Assembly (NCBI GenBank): GCA_943736015.1
Contig: OX031072.1
Location: 16,767,501 to 16,831,500 of the forward strand
Direction: 5' to 3'
DNA length: 64,000 bases
Source of the DNA: Tridacna crocea
Taxonomy: Eukaryota > Mollusca > Bivalvia > Cardiida > Cardiidae
A program made the position numbers and the translations under genes. The notes beneath the pieces are model-generated. The model made no database searches. It was not told the origin of the DNA and saw only the letters and a program-made list of their open reading frames with translations. Shown here in pieces: positions 10,996 through 21,539 of this stretch. Positions within the stretch are counted from its first letter, which is position 1. Each line of letters begins with the position of its first letter.

Positions 10996-12014
10996 TTAGC
11001 TCACCTGAGCACAACATGCTCAAGGGGAGCTTTTAGGATCACCTGGTGTCCATCATCCGTCGTGCATCGTCAACAATTCTTTAAACATCAACTCCTCCTA
11101 AGCCGCTGGGCCAATTTGGACCAAACTTGGCTGGAATGTTCCTTGGGAGGTCCTCTTTAAAAATTGTTCACAGGATTTGATTCTGTCAAAAACTCTAGTT
11201 GCCATGGCAATCAAATGAAATTTTCTAAGGAATTCTTTAAAAGCCTTCTTCTCTGAAACTGCTGGCCAGATTTTGAAATAATGTCATAGAGGTGTTCCCT
11301 GGATGACCCTTTTCAAAAAGTGTTTGCGAAATTTTGATCTATCAAGAAACATGGCTCTGGTGAATTGGGGCTACTTGCCCTATACAGAAATTAAGAAATT
11401 CTTAAAAATTCTTCTTCTCTGAAACCCCTGGTCAGATTTTGAAATAATTTCACAGAGATGTTCCTTGAGTAACCCTTTCCAAAAATTGTTTGTGGAATTT
11501 TGATTCGTCAAGAAACATGCCTCTGGTGAATGGGGGCTACTTGCAGTACAGGGAAATGAAGAAATTCTTGAAAATTCTTCTCTGGAACGGCAGATCAGAT
11601 TTTGAAGTAATTTCACAGAAATGTTCCTTGAATAATTGTTCACGAAATTTGGACAGGTCAAGAAACATGGCTCTGGTGAATGGGGGCTACTTGCACAATA
11701 TGGACATGTAGAAATTCTTGAAAATTCTTCTCTGAAACCCCTGGTCAGATTTTAAAACAATTTCATAGAAATGTTCCTCAAATGACTCTTTTCAAAAGTT
11801 GTTAGCAAAATTTCGTTTGATAGGTCAAGAAACATGGCTCTAGTGAATTGGGGCTACTTGCACTTTATGGAAATTAAGAAACAGGTGACCTTTTGAAAAT
11901 TCATTGGCAAAATAATTATTTTGTTTACAGTGTTTCAATACCTGAGAAAAAAATGGCAATGGTCCTCTCAAAAATTCAGGTGAGCAATCCAGGGCCATCT
12001 TTGCCCTCTTGTTT
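10996..12014. mobile_element. Element with GCTCACCTGAGC end, tandem core and CCTCTTGTTTT end
   Basis: The left end is TTAGCTCACCTGAGC and the right end CAGGTGAGCAATCCAGGGCC then GCCCTCTTGTTTTT. The core is about five diverged tandem units of 150-160 bp, each with AAATTCTT..CTGGTCAGATTTT and CAAGAAACATGGCTCTGG. The right end is the inverse of the left end of 31622..32708, so the two are related elements in opposite orientation. The layout recalls bivalve MITE-like elements with tandem cores. No ORF. Confidence 0.65.
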
Positions 12015-12164
12015 TTCATGAGCTGTTCAAATTTTTTTTTGTCCGATATTTAAGATGAACATAAAGCTTTGAAATATTGATTTTGCCACACAATTTTAGG
12101 GTCGTTGATTCATTTGCTGACATGTAATTGAGTATGATTTGAATGCTGGGATTAGTCTATGATT

Positions 12165-12450
12165 GGATAGAAACATTGTTGGAACAAGAGAAAATACTGA
12201 TTCTCCTTTTACCACATAGATAAATATATCATCCTTTGATAAATAAATCGCATAATCAGTGCCACATTGTAAATTTTGCCCTAAAATGCTTCCAGTTTAG
12301 CAAAGCCAAAAATGTTCTTGTCTGGAAAAGAGTGAATTTTAGGTTTGTCCAAATTGAAAGCATTTGCATAGGACAAAATAAGAGACTGAAATTTGTTTTG
12401 TGAAGGGTGGAAAACATTGTGGTAAAACGAGAAAATGCTGGTTACCTGTT
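12165..12450. repeat. Two degraded THM copies (A then B)
   Basis: 12165..12336 is a decayed form A. 12336..12450 is the left half of a form B cut at GCTGGTTACCTG by the adjoining MITE. Confidence 0.6.
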
Positions 12451-12451
12451 C

Positions 12452-12627
12452 TTCAACATTATCTGGCTGTGAAAGTAATAGAACTTCTGATTGGCTAAAC
12501 CATTTTTGGCTAAACCAAATGGTTTAGCTAATCAGAAGTTCTGTTACTTTCACATTGGCAAAATTTTGAAGTATAAGACTAAGAATGTTCTCAAGAATGG
12601 ATTGTGAATACAGACCCAGATTCTTGA
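12452..12627. mobile_element. GTATTCACC-type palindromic MITE
   Basis: A long inverted pair around AGAACTTCTGATTGGCTAAA, and the right end AAGAATGGATTGTGAATAC. Other copies are at 29071, 40484 and 60645. Confidence 0.65.
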
Positions 12628-12664
12628 ATTTAGAAAAGCCGAAATTTTGTCATTTGGGAAAGGG

Positions 12665-12892
12665 TTAATCCATTACCACACAATCCCTGCTTTTGACGCC
12701 CCTGAGAAAGAAGCCTTATAAAACATTGTGGGAAAAGGAGAAAATGCTGGTAACCAGCATTTTCTCCTTATCCCACAATGTTTTCTACCCTTCACAAAAC
12801 AAATTTCAAATTTTCAGTCACTTTTATTTTGTCTTCTGAAAATGCTTTCAATTTGGACCAGTCTAAAATATTGTGGTTTGGTAATGAGTTAA
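12665..12892 (+). repeat. THM form A, full length with TTAA at both ends
   Basis: 228 bp from TTAATCCATTACCACACAAT to GGTTTGGTAATGAGTTAA. Very close to the copies at 30646, 40042, 45894 and 47168, so it belongs to a recent subfamily. Confidence 0.92.
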
Positions 12893-13046
12893 GCAAACAG
12901 TGAGGTGGAAAAAAAAACTTACATTTTCTAAGCTCTCTGTCATGTCTATAGAATTTTTCTTCAAACTTTGTTTGTTACCTTTCTGTAGAGTATCCCACAC
13001 AAGAAGGGCAGGTAACCCTGAAATATTTTTGACAGGTATGCCCCTG

Positions 13047-13486
13047 AACTCTTCACCACACAATACCGACTTCAAACAACACTGAGAAAGAAGCCTTTTA
13101 AAAACATTGTGGGAAAAGGAGAAAATACTGGTAACCAGCATTTTCTCCTTTTCCCACAGTATTTTTTACCCTTCGCAAAACAAATTTCAATTTTTCAGCC
13201 ACATTTATATTGGCGTCTGCAAATGCTTTCGATTTGGACCAGTCTAAAATGTTGTTGTTTGGTAAAAACTCACTACCAAACAACAGTATTTTAGGTTTAT
13301 TCAAATTGAAAGCATTTGCAGACGACAGAAGTGACTTAAAATCTGAAATTCGTTTTTGTGGAGGGTTGAAAACATTGTGGGAAAAGGAGAAAATGCTGGT
13401 TACCAGTATTTTCTCCTTTTCCCACAATGTTATCTAAAGGCTTCTTACAGTCGTCAAAAGTAGAGATTGTGTGGTAATGGGTTTAA
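13047..13486. repeat. Tail-to-tail THM pair (A then B)
   Basis: 13047..13271 (A) and 13268..13486 (B) share one terminus, so the pair forms a larger palindrome of about 440 bp with two strong hairpins. Confidence 0.85.
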
Positions 13487-13750
13487 CAAGATAATTTTTA
13501 CTGAAAGGTAAGCAGGTGTTGGCACGTGGATGCTATGATGTTGATTTATTTCTAATGATTTCTGAGTGTTCATTACTTGTACATGTGTATGTTACTGATT
13601 TTAAAAGTCGGACTGTCTGTTTGTTTATGAACTGCATTGAAATATCCTTATAGCATGTTAAAGTATTGAAATAAAGAAAGATTTATTAACTTTAAAGTTT
13701 CTGTTTTCTACTCATTCCGGTGTGAGTAGCTGAGATTTTCAGAGTAATTC

Positions 13751-14058
13751 ATACCCCCCACAATGAAGAGGAGTGGAGGTATACTGGAATCACCATAGCT
13801 GTCTGTAATTCTGTCTGTCTGTCCATAGACACAAATTTGCACAGCAAAATACTCTGACACTTTTTAAGGTACCAAACTCAAATTTACACACAGTGTTCAT
13901 AGATATATATGAAGTTGTGCATGTGCAATTTTCATGATCCTGCAGTGGTTTGTGGTGGAATTATCTCCCTTTTTGCAACTCTTACTTAACTCATACTTAA
14001 CCATTCTGGGTTCTGTGACAAAGACCTGTTTTTGTGACGAGGAGCAGGTAGGGGGTAT
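13751..14058. mobile_element. ATACCCCCC-ended MITE
   Basis: ATACCCCCCAC at the left and GTAGGGGGTAT at the right, with TGTCTGTCTGTCC inside. About 308 bp, non-coding. Confidence 0.5.
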
Positions 14059-14174
14059 AATCATGTTTACTGATAGCTCTACTTTGGATAACTGTTACAG
14101 TTATCATTTTCGCTAAAGCAGACAAATTCCTAGTCTTTTTCTATCATCCTGTGGCATTTTTTGAAACCCCTGCA

Positions 14175-14272
14175 GCTTAACCCTTAACAAGCAATACTGG
14201 GTTTTCATGACCCGAGAGAGAATCCTCTTTCTCGGGGCCATTAAAAATTGGGATTGTGTGGTAAAGATTTAG
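14175..14272. repeat. Core-less palindromic THM derivative
   Basis: The left arm (TTAACCCTTAACAAGCAATA..GACCCGAGAGAG) is followed at once by its own inverse (CTCTTTCTCGGGGCC..GATTGTGTGGTAAAGATTTA). The usual hairpin and the other arm are absent. Confidence 0.6.
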
Positions 14273-15690
14273 GGAAAAAGAGGTATTTTAGAACCTTTGG
14301 CATATTTATCATTTTCTGCAAGTGCCACAATGTTTTCTTTAAGTCTTTATCAATCAAGATTTTTATCATCAATATCTCTTCATCAATCTCTCATTTTTCA
14401 GTGACTGCTGCTCTGAATACAAGTTATTACAAAGAAAAAGATGTTAACCTCTAAACCCAACGACAAAATTTTAGATTGGTCAAAATTGAAAGGACTTAAA
14501 GACCACGAAATAAACTTAAATGATAAAATTTATTTCTAGCAGAGTAGAAGACATTGTGGAAAAAAGAAGAAAATGCTGGTTACCAGCATTTTCCTTTTTC
14601 CACGTTTTCAAAAGGCTTTCTCTCAAGGTCATCAAAACTGGGAACTGCATGGAGTGAAAAACTTCAAATATTTTCTATCAAAGAAATAATTTAATTGTTT
14701 TTGATATTTCTGCTATTAGGAATGGTCAGATTATCTCCCTTTGAAAATCAACAAAATCAGCTTATTTCCATTTATCACACAATTTCTAGATTTTTTCTCA
14801 CTTGAATGTTACTCACCATAATTGAAAGCTTCTTTTCCATTGAACAAATTCATGATAACTAGCCTGTATCTAAAACCTTGCAAAAATGGAGTTACCTCCC
14901 TTAAAACTTAATCAACTTCATCTTGTTGCATTGCTGTTAGAATGGATGGTTTAACCCTTTACTATTCAATTAAACCAAGGGAATCTTTATGAAATCATTG
15001 AGGGAAAAGGAAAAAGTGCTGGTTACTAGCATTTTCGCCTTTAAACACAATGTTTTTTACCCTATTAAAGACAAATTTCATGTAACTCTATACCTCACAA
15101 TCTGACCAAGTGCAAAGAAACCTTTTAGAAACATTGTGGGAAAAGGAGAAAATGCTGATCACCAGAATTTTCTCTTTTTCCTACAATATTGTCTACCACA
15201 TTTAAGGAAGAAATCATGATTTGAGCTATGGTTATTTAGTTGTCCGCAAATGCTTTGAATTTGGTCAAGTTCAAAGAGAGAGAAAGATTTCCAGATTGCC
15301 CAAAATGTTTTCAGAGACTGTTTCTTCAATGCTTTAGCAAACAACAATTTTTTGGACTGGACCAAATTCAAAGCATCTGCAGGCAACAAATTCATTCTTA
15401 TCAATATGGCGATTTCTAACTTTGATAGGGTAAAAATATTGTTGGAAAAGGAGAAAATGCTATTTACCAAAATTTTCTCCTTTTCCAACAATGTTTTCTA
15501 TAGGCTTCTTTCTCAGAGCTGTTAAAAGTTGAGATTGTGTGGTAAATAATTCAAGGAAAAAGAGGTATTTTACACCGTTTGGCATATAAATCATTTTCTT
15601 CAAGCACCACAATGTTTTCTTCAAGTCTTTCTCAAGATTTATATCATCAATATCTCTTCACCAGTTTGTCATTTTTCTTCAGTCCATTCT
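14270..15690. repeat. Segmental repeat block with four THM copies
   Basis: Contains GAATACAAGTTATTACAAAG (14416) and the block GGTCAGATTATCTCCCTTTG to ATTGCTGTTAGAATGGATGG (14722..14952), both repeated near 22.8-23.2 kb and 23.6-24.1 kb. THM copies: 14444..14660 (B), 14951..15090 (A), 15090..15272 (A), 15333..15552 (B). 14270..14400 recurs at 15550..15690. Confidence 0.7.
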
Positions 15691-15925
15691 CGCCTTCATA
15701 TGTCAACGCTCGGCAGCTTGCTGCAAACGCCCCTGAACAGCATTATCAAAACACATTTCAAATAGTTCGATACTTCTCGAGTACATTAGAACAAAATAAT
15801 TTCGAGACCATTGTACATTTAATCAGAACAGCAAGAAGAAACTTCAAGTTTCTAGAAGGAATGAAATCGAATTCTTTAAAAGCATCGTTTTTGAAAAATA
15901 CAAAATACTTTGGATCAATTCATTG
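15683..15925 (+). CDS. Orphan coding-like segment (unrecognised)
   Basis: After an acceptor-like TTTTTCTTCAG, an open frame of about 80 codons (NARQLAANAPEQHYQNTFQI to LKNTKYFGSIH, TGA at 15923..15925) has ordinary composition rather than repeat character. It could be a terminal exon of an unseen gene or a fragment of a decayed element. The 100 bp before it are a diverged copy of 14270..14400. Confidence 0.25.
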
Positions 15926-16286
15926 ATACAATCACGTTGCTACAGCAACAAATAAACCGTAGCTATTGTAAGCAAATCGAAACTACGAACATGACGTCAT
16001 TCGGACCTACTTCCACTTCACAACGCATAAACAACTAACCAGTGGGATCGTATATGTAAATTTAAGATCCCTGAACTAACCAATCGGATAGCTTCTTTGA
16101 ATGACTTATCGCTGATAGACATCTTTTGTGATTGGTATTATCAGATCTCAAGCTAGGATTTCAAGTTCAATACCCATGGCAAGAACAATCCCAAATAAAA
16201 CTTGAAGCCTGAAATGTAGATCAAACCCAAGACTCCTGGCTTACCAACCCTTCTCTTTCCTCATAGATTGGCAAGACCGTACAAAA
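15926..16286. other. No gene seen
   Basis: Balanced-composition DNA with a TGACGTCA site at 15991, possibly flank of the orphan ORF before it. Nothing firm. Confidence 0.25.
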
Positions 16287-17362
16287 TATGAATTTCTCCT
16301 TTTCCCACAATGTTTTCTACCTTGCTTTAAAACAAATTTTCAATGTTTGATTTTTGTCATCTTCATGTGCTTTCAATTTTGGACCAATCTAAAATTTTGT
16401 TTACCAAACAATAAAATTTTAGAATAGTCCAAATTCGAAAAAGGACCAGACTACAAAATAATTGTGACTGAAAAATTGAAATTTAGTTTGGGAAGGGTAG
16501 AAATATTGTGGTAAAAGGAAATGATGCTGGTTACCACCATTTTCTCCTTTTCCCACAATGCTTTTAAAAAGTCTTCTTTCTCAGGGTCATTAAAAGTCAG
16601 CATTGTGTGGTAAAGGGTTAAGACAAAAATGGTTTCATGTATTTACTCAGTGTCCAAAGCATGCAAGGCTAGGGATTTGTTGTTATTGTCAACCCTCGAA
16701 TTTCGTACCCCACTTCAAAATTTTAGACTGGCCTAAATTTGAAAGCAAATGCAGACGACAATTTAATTGTTACACAAATTAGAGACTTTTCTTTGAAAGG
16801 GTTAAAAACATTGTGGGGAAAAGTGGAAAATCTTGGTCACCAGCATTTCCTCCTTTGTCAACATTGTTTTTAAACCCTTTTTCATAGGTACGGACATCAT
16901 AAAAAAAAAAAGTATTGTATAATGTGGTCAAGGGTTAACTGCACGAAATTCTCACTTTCATGAAATCTGCCCCCCCCCCATTTTGTGTTCAGTGTGATGG
17001 GGGTGGGCTTATCTGGATGAATCTATTTATGTTGAATGGGTTTAACTCTTTCAGTATATTTGACCCTTTACCTTACAACAACAAAAAATAAAACTTGTCC
17101 AAAGTGAAAGAATTTGCAGAAAAATAACTCAAATGTTTCTCAAATTATGTAAGTTTGCTTTGATAGAATAGAAAACAATGTGGAAAAAGGCGAAAATGCT
17201 GGTTACCAGCATCCTCCTTTTCCCACAATGTTTTCAAAAGCTTCTTTCTCTTGACTGAAAAAAATTATTATTGTAATATAAAGGAGTATTTTCTCCTTTT
17301 TCTCACAATGTTTCAAAAAGGCTTCATTCTCATGATTTATACTGTAATATTTGTGAGGGTTA
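16287..17362. repeat. Cluster of THM copies
   Basis: 16287..16399 is a form A right half joined to 16400..16621 (form B, ending GTGTGGTAAAGGGTTAA). 16707..16940 and 17064..17283 are form B, and 17285..17362 is partial. A C8 tract lies at 16970. Confidence 0.75.
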
Positions 17363-17380
17363 AGAAGTCAGTCCATTGAA

Positions 17381-18400
17381 CTTGGAAGGTTCCATTTATC
17401 ATTTCGCAATGCCTGTATATTCATATTAAATTCTACCTCTGGAACAGTTCACTTTATTGAAATGTGGAAGAGTTCATTTATTGTTTACCCTTTCAGACTA
17501 GAAAAAACTTGGACTTGACCAAATTCTAAGCTTTTGACATAAAAAAAAAAACTTGGAAGAGTCCATAAGTTGGAAGAGTCCATTCTTTCTAAATTTATAG
17601 CTTACTCTTCATTGAGTTTGGAAGAGTCCATTATATTCATTTATAGTTTTTTTTAAAAGATAGAAGAGTCCATATTACTTTTTGTATGGTCTCACAATCA
17701 ACTGAAATTGGAAGAGTCTATTATTTATTTTCAGGGTTTTTTTTAAATATGAAAGAGTCCATTCTACTTATTTTTTGGGGGTCTCAGCATTCATTCAATT
17801 TGGAAGAGTTGATTTCATTTTTAACAAGTTTTAGTATAGAAATTATTGAAATTGGAAGGGTCCATTCAAGCTTTTTTCAATTCCATTGCTTATCATTGAA
17901 TTTGGAAGAGTCCATTCCACTGAAATGCAGTTTCTCATCATTCTTTGAATTGGGACTCGTCCATTTCATAGAAAAAATTAATTTCTCTTACAATTTCTCA
18001 ATTTAGAAGTGTCCATTATTCACTTTGGGTTACTTTTTTATCTTTCAAGTTGGAAGAGTCCATTTTAAATTGATTCTGTTGACTTGGAATTCATTGAATT
18101 TGGAAGGGTCCACTTAATTTTATCTGAAATTTTCTCTAAAAATCAAATATTCTGGAAGAGTCCATTTAATATATTTCTAGTTCTTTTACAAATCATTGAA
18201 TTTTGGAAATTCCATTTCAAGTGAATGAATTTGGATAAATCCATTCAATCATGTTTCAGACCCCCCCCTTACAATTCACTGAAATTGGAAGAGTCCATTT
18301 ATTTTCAGTGAGTCTATTTTTGTAAAAACTGTCTGAGTTGCCTTTTTTTCCCGCCTTGAAAAAATGATGTTTTAATTTCTTAGATTTGGACGAGTCTACT
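17381..18400 (+). repeat. Irregular cluster of about 20 GGAAGAGTCCATT motifs
   Basis: The motif TTGAATTTGGAAGAGTCCAT recurs about 20 times with small changes, for example at 17551, 17613, 17703, 17895, 18045, 18149 and 18278, nearly all on the same strand. Spacing varies from about 20 to 90 bp and the AT-rich spacers do not match one another, so this is not a simple tandem repeat. The copy at 18383 (GATTTGGACGAGTCTA) is intermediate with the THM arm GATTTGGACCAGTCTA. Confidence 0.8.
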
Positions 18401-18534
18401 TATTCTGATTTATTTCTCTCTCCCTCTTTTTTTTTTAACCCTTCTCATAGTAGCTTGTAAACGTCTGATATTTGGATAAACCATATACTACACTGTAAAA
18501 TCTTAGACTTGCCCACTTGAAAAGCATGTACTGA

Positions 18535-19180
18535 TGACCCTTTACCACACAATGACTTTTATTACCCCTGAAAGAGAAGGCTGAAAACATTGTGAGAAAA
18601 GGAGAAAATGCTGGTTGCCAGCATTTTCTCCTTTTCCCAAAATGTTTTCTATCCTAAGAAAAATATTTTTATATGAGCCACATTGAAACTTTCATTAGCA
18701 AATGCTTTCAATTGGGACTGGTCTAAAATTTGTTTGTGTGGTAAAGGGTTGAAAATATGCTCCAAAGATGGAAAGCTTTTTGGAAATGATGGAAAACATT
18801 GTGGGCGAAGGAGAAAATGCTGTTTAACAGATCTCCTTTTCCATCGATGATTTCTAAACCTTCCATCATGGGTGGAAAAACACTATCATTGTATTAGTGA
18901 TCGACCTAATTTTTTGTCCAATCAGAGAAGAGTATTTGTGGAAATTTTCTACCTCTAAAAGTCCATAAAATTTTGTCTGCTTGAAATAAAGACAGCCGTT
19001 CCGCACGTATGAATTCTACAGGCTCCTCCCACATCTACGTAAAATTAATTCATGCTCCTCCCAACCATTTAAAGCACGATTTGAAACTTGTTACAACACA
19101 ACCTAAACCCTTTACCAAGTAATCCTGTATGTTATCGGTGAAAGTTTGATTGTAGAAAATATTGCAGAAAAAGGGGAAAT
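18535..19180. repeat. THM form A plus two fragments
   Basis: 18535..18751 is a good form A copy (stem around GCTGGTTGCCAGC, end GTGTGGTAAAGGGTT). 18775..18875 and 19104..19180 are fragments. Between them CTCCTCCCA occurs twice (19021-19065). Confidence 0.65.
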
Positions 19181-19645
19181 TGCATTAGAGGAATTGAGTA
19201 ATAAAACAAAATCTGATTTTTCTTCTCCATATTTTTACCCCCAATAAATTTTAGACCCAAATGGACGACCCAAGTAGCTTTTGCGTACTTTAACGATCAA
19301 TCTGCAGAGAAGGTGTAGTCTGATCATGAATTGAAACATTGTGCTAAACAGCGCAATGTTAAAATTTATGGATTGATTGCACGTTGTTCGTTCTGTATCA
19401 TGACAAAAATTTAACAAAAAGAAATGACATTTGAAAATCTAGAAAGTAAAAAAGATTATCTACAGCAAGAGCCAACTGATTAGTTTTTAGAAAAGTTCAA
19501 CTTGTCCTTTTGTTTTCTTTTAAAAATAACCCTAAAAAAGATAGTATTTAGCAAGTACAGGTTTAAAGGAAAGTCCGAAAATGCTTGCTATGCACTCTTT
19601 ACAAGATGCCAAAACTTAAGCCCGGCTCTAGCATATTAAAAGCAG

Positions 19646-19850
19646 CCCAGCCACGTATAATGGTAAGTATATCTGACTCGTAATCTGGAGGTTACGGGTT
19701 CGATTCCTGGTTGCGCCGAACTCTCTTTCCGGTAAACTTTTGCATCTCACCTCTCATGCATGTGAGAAAATTAGACAGTGGCTTTGGAAAGAAAGTTGTG
19801 TCAGTACAGGTGTGAAAAAGCCAGGAAACAGAAGCGGTGTAAAATAACAA
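19646..19850 (+). mobile_element. tRNA-derived SINE
   Basis: The tRNA-like head has box A (ATGGTAAGTATATC), a CTCGTAA anticodon-like loop and box B (GGGTTCGATTCC). The body has GTGGCTTTGGAAAGAAAGTT and GTCAGTACAGGTGTG, shared with the SINE at 45362. It lacks a proper 3' trailer, so it is not a tRNA gene. Confidence 0.6.
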
Positions 19851-20132
19851 TGTGATAACAATTGATAACGCGGAACAACAACAATTGAGATGGTAGATTG
19901 TTTACAAATGTCATATCTAGATTATCTTATATATCCAAGGACAACGCATTTATAAATGAAAAGTGGATACATTTGTGATACCTAAATTGTTGACATTGAA
20001 AAATTAAACATATACTAAAATTAATAGTGTTTTGCATGTACCCTAAAGAACGAAATCTATTGATAAACATACGAACTTGTATTATTTGAAAAAAAGAAAA
20101 GAAGGACTGCAATCATAAATCATATCAGTTAC

Positions 20133-20250
20133 CTGTTTTTACAAGTTCTTGTGTGAGCAATTGCAACAATTGCGTACATGATATATCCTTGCAAATTTCG
20201 TCTAAGTCATTTCCTAAGAAAAGGTCAAAATGTGGTTTGGCTTCCGCCAT
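20133..20250 (-). CDS. Orphan candidate first exon (unrecognised)
   Basis: On the minus strand an ATG in good context (ACAATGGCG) opens 39 codons (MAEAKPHFDLFLGND to LLTQELVKT plus one base), then an AAAACAG/GTAACT donor. The product is balanced and helix-like, unlike the low-complexity frames around it. The frame also stays open upstream to 20391. I did not recognise the protein and could not find an in-phase partner exon in the window. Confidence 0.3.
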
Positions 20251-20559
20251 TGTAAAGACAGCAAAGCTGTGCACTTTTCTTTCGCAAAAGTTTGGCTTGG
20301 AGACACGCATAACATGAGGGTACTGAGGAAATCCACGTGATAGTGCTGTTTTCTCGTGTTTCGGGCGTGTCTTTACAATAAAACAAAACAATGAAATTTG
20401 ATGAAAGTCATGTTTCTTGATATACTTATGTCATGTGGGCGTGTTTATAGGGTCATGCGGTAATGAAGGCATGTCTTTGCATAATATCTAGGACAAACTT
20501 TATAGAGAATGCAGTCTGTATAAAATGATTTATATAAAACCCCAGTCGATCACTAAGTT

Positions 20560-20661
20560 GGTTAGAGCACAAAAAGAGAATTCTTCGAGAAAATAAAAGC
20601 TACGGCGCAGAGCGCCTTCGCTTTTATTTTCTCGAAGAATTCTCTTTTTTGTGCTCTAACC
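20560..20661. repeat. 102-bp near-perfect palindrome
   Basis: Arms of about 45-48 bp (GGTTAGAGCACAAAAAGAG, AATTCTTCGAGAAAATAAAA and complements) flank a short GC-rich centre. Possibly the middle of a foldback MITE. Confidence 0.7.
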
Positions 20662-20784
20662 ATTACATGGGCTAGTTCATTTTGGAAAAATAAGACATTT
20701 CATTGTTTTCTTTGCATGTGTGTTTATTTTAGAATGTGAGTGAATGTCAAATGTTTGTTGAGCCAGTCCAAATATTTTCCCTTT

Positions 20785-21476
20785 ATACCTTCACCACACA
20801 ATACCAGGTTTTAACGATATCAAAAAAGAACACTTTGGAAACTATTGTGGGAAAAGGAGAAAATGCTGCATATTCTCCATTTTCCCAAAATATGTTTTCC
20901 CCTTAGCGAATGAATTCCAATGTTTGATTCATGTTAATTTTGTTACTGCATGTGCTTTGAGTTTGGACAGGTCCATAACGTTGCCTTCTAAGAAAGATTT
21001 AACTTTGTGTACATGTATTGGATAGGTCCATTTGATTATTGTGTGCCTGACAAAATATTGCGACATGTTTGCAGTTTGCATTTGTCATATTCCCACAATA
21101 TTTTCGAAAGAATTTAAAAAAATTACATATGCACGCCTCACAACATTTTCTTTCTCTCAGTGACTAAATTTCAGTGTTAGATTCATGTTCACTCTGTCAT
21201 GTGGAAGCGCTTTGCGTTTGGGCAGGTCCATAATTTTGTTGTCTGGTAGTGATATAATTTTAACCCTTTACCAAACGACAAAATTTTAGACTGGTCAAAA
21301 TTGAAAGTACTTTCAGACAAGAAAATAAACATAACTCAAAAATTGAAATTTGTTCCCAGCAGGGTAGAAAACATTGTGGATAAAGGAGAAAATACATTTC
21401 TCCTTTTCACACAATGTTTTTAAAAGGATTCCATCTCTAGGTCGCAAAAGCCAGGGATTGTTTCGGAGAGCGTTAA
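20785..21476. repeat. Three THM copies
   Basis: 20785..21003 is form A with a shortened hairpin, 21140..21255 is a form A right half, and 21260..21476 is form B from TTAACCCTTTACCAAACGAC to GAGAGCGTTAA. Confidence 0.7.
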
Positions 21477-21539
21477 GATATTGGATAGGCTGGTGACCTG
21501 CATTTTTCCCTTTTCCCACTATGTTTTATATATTGGTAT

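Noticed and set aside
17381-18400. Simple minisatellite
   Set aside because: Spacers differ in length and sequence, so it was kept as a motif cluster.
19646-19720. tRNA-Thr(CGT) gene
   Set aside because: Box A, box B and anticodon-like loop are present but the stems mismatch and SINE body sequence follows.
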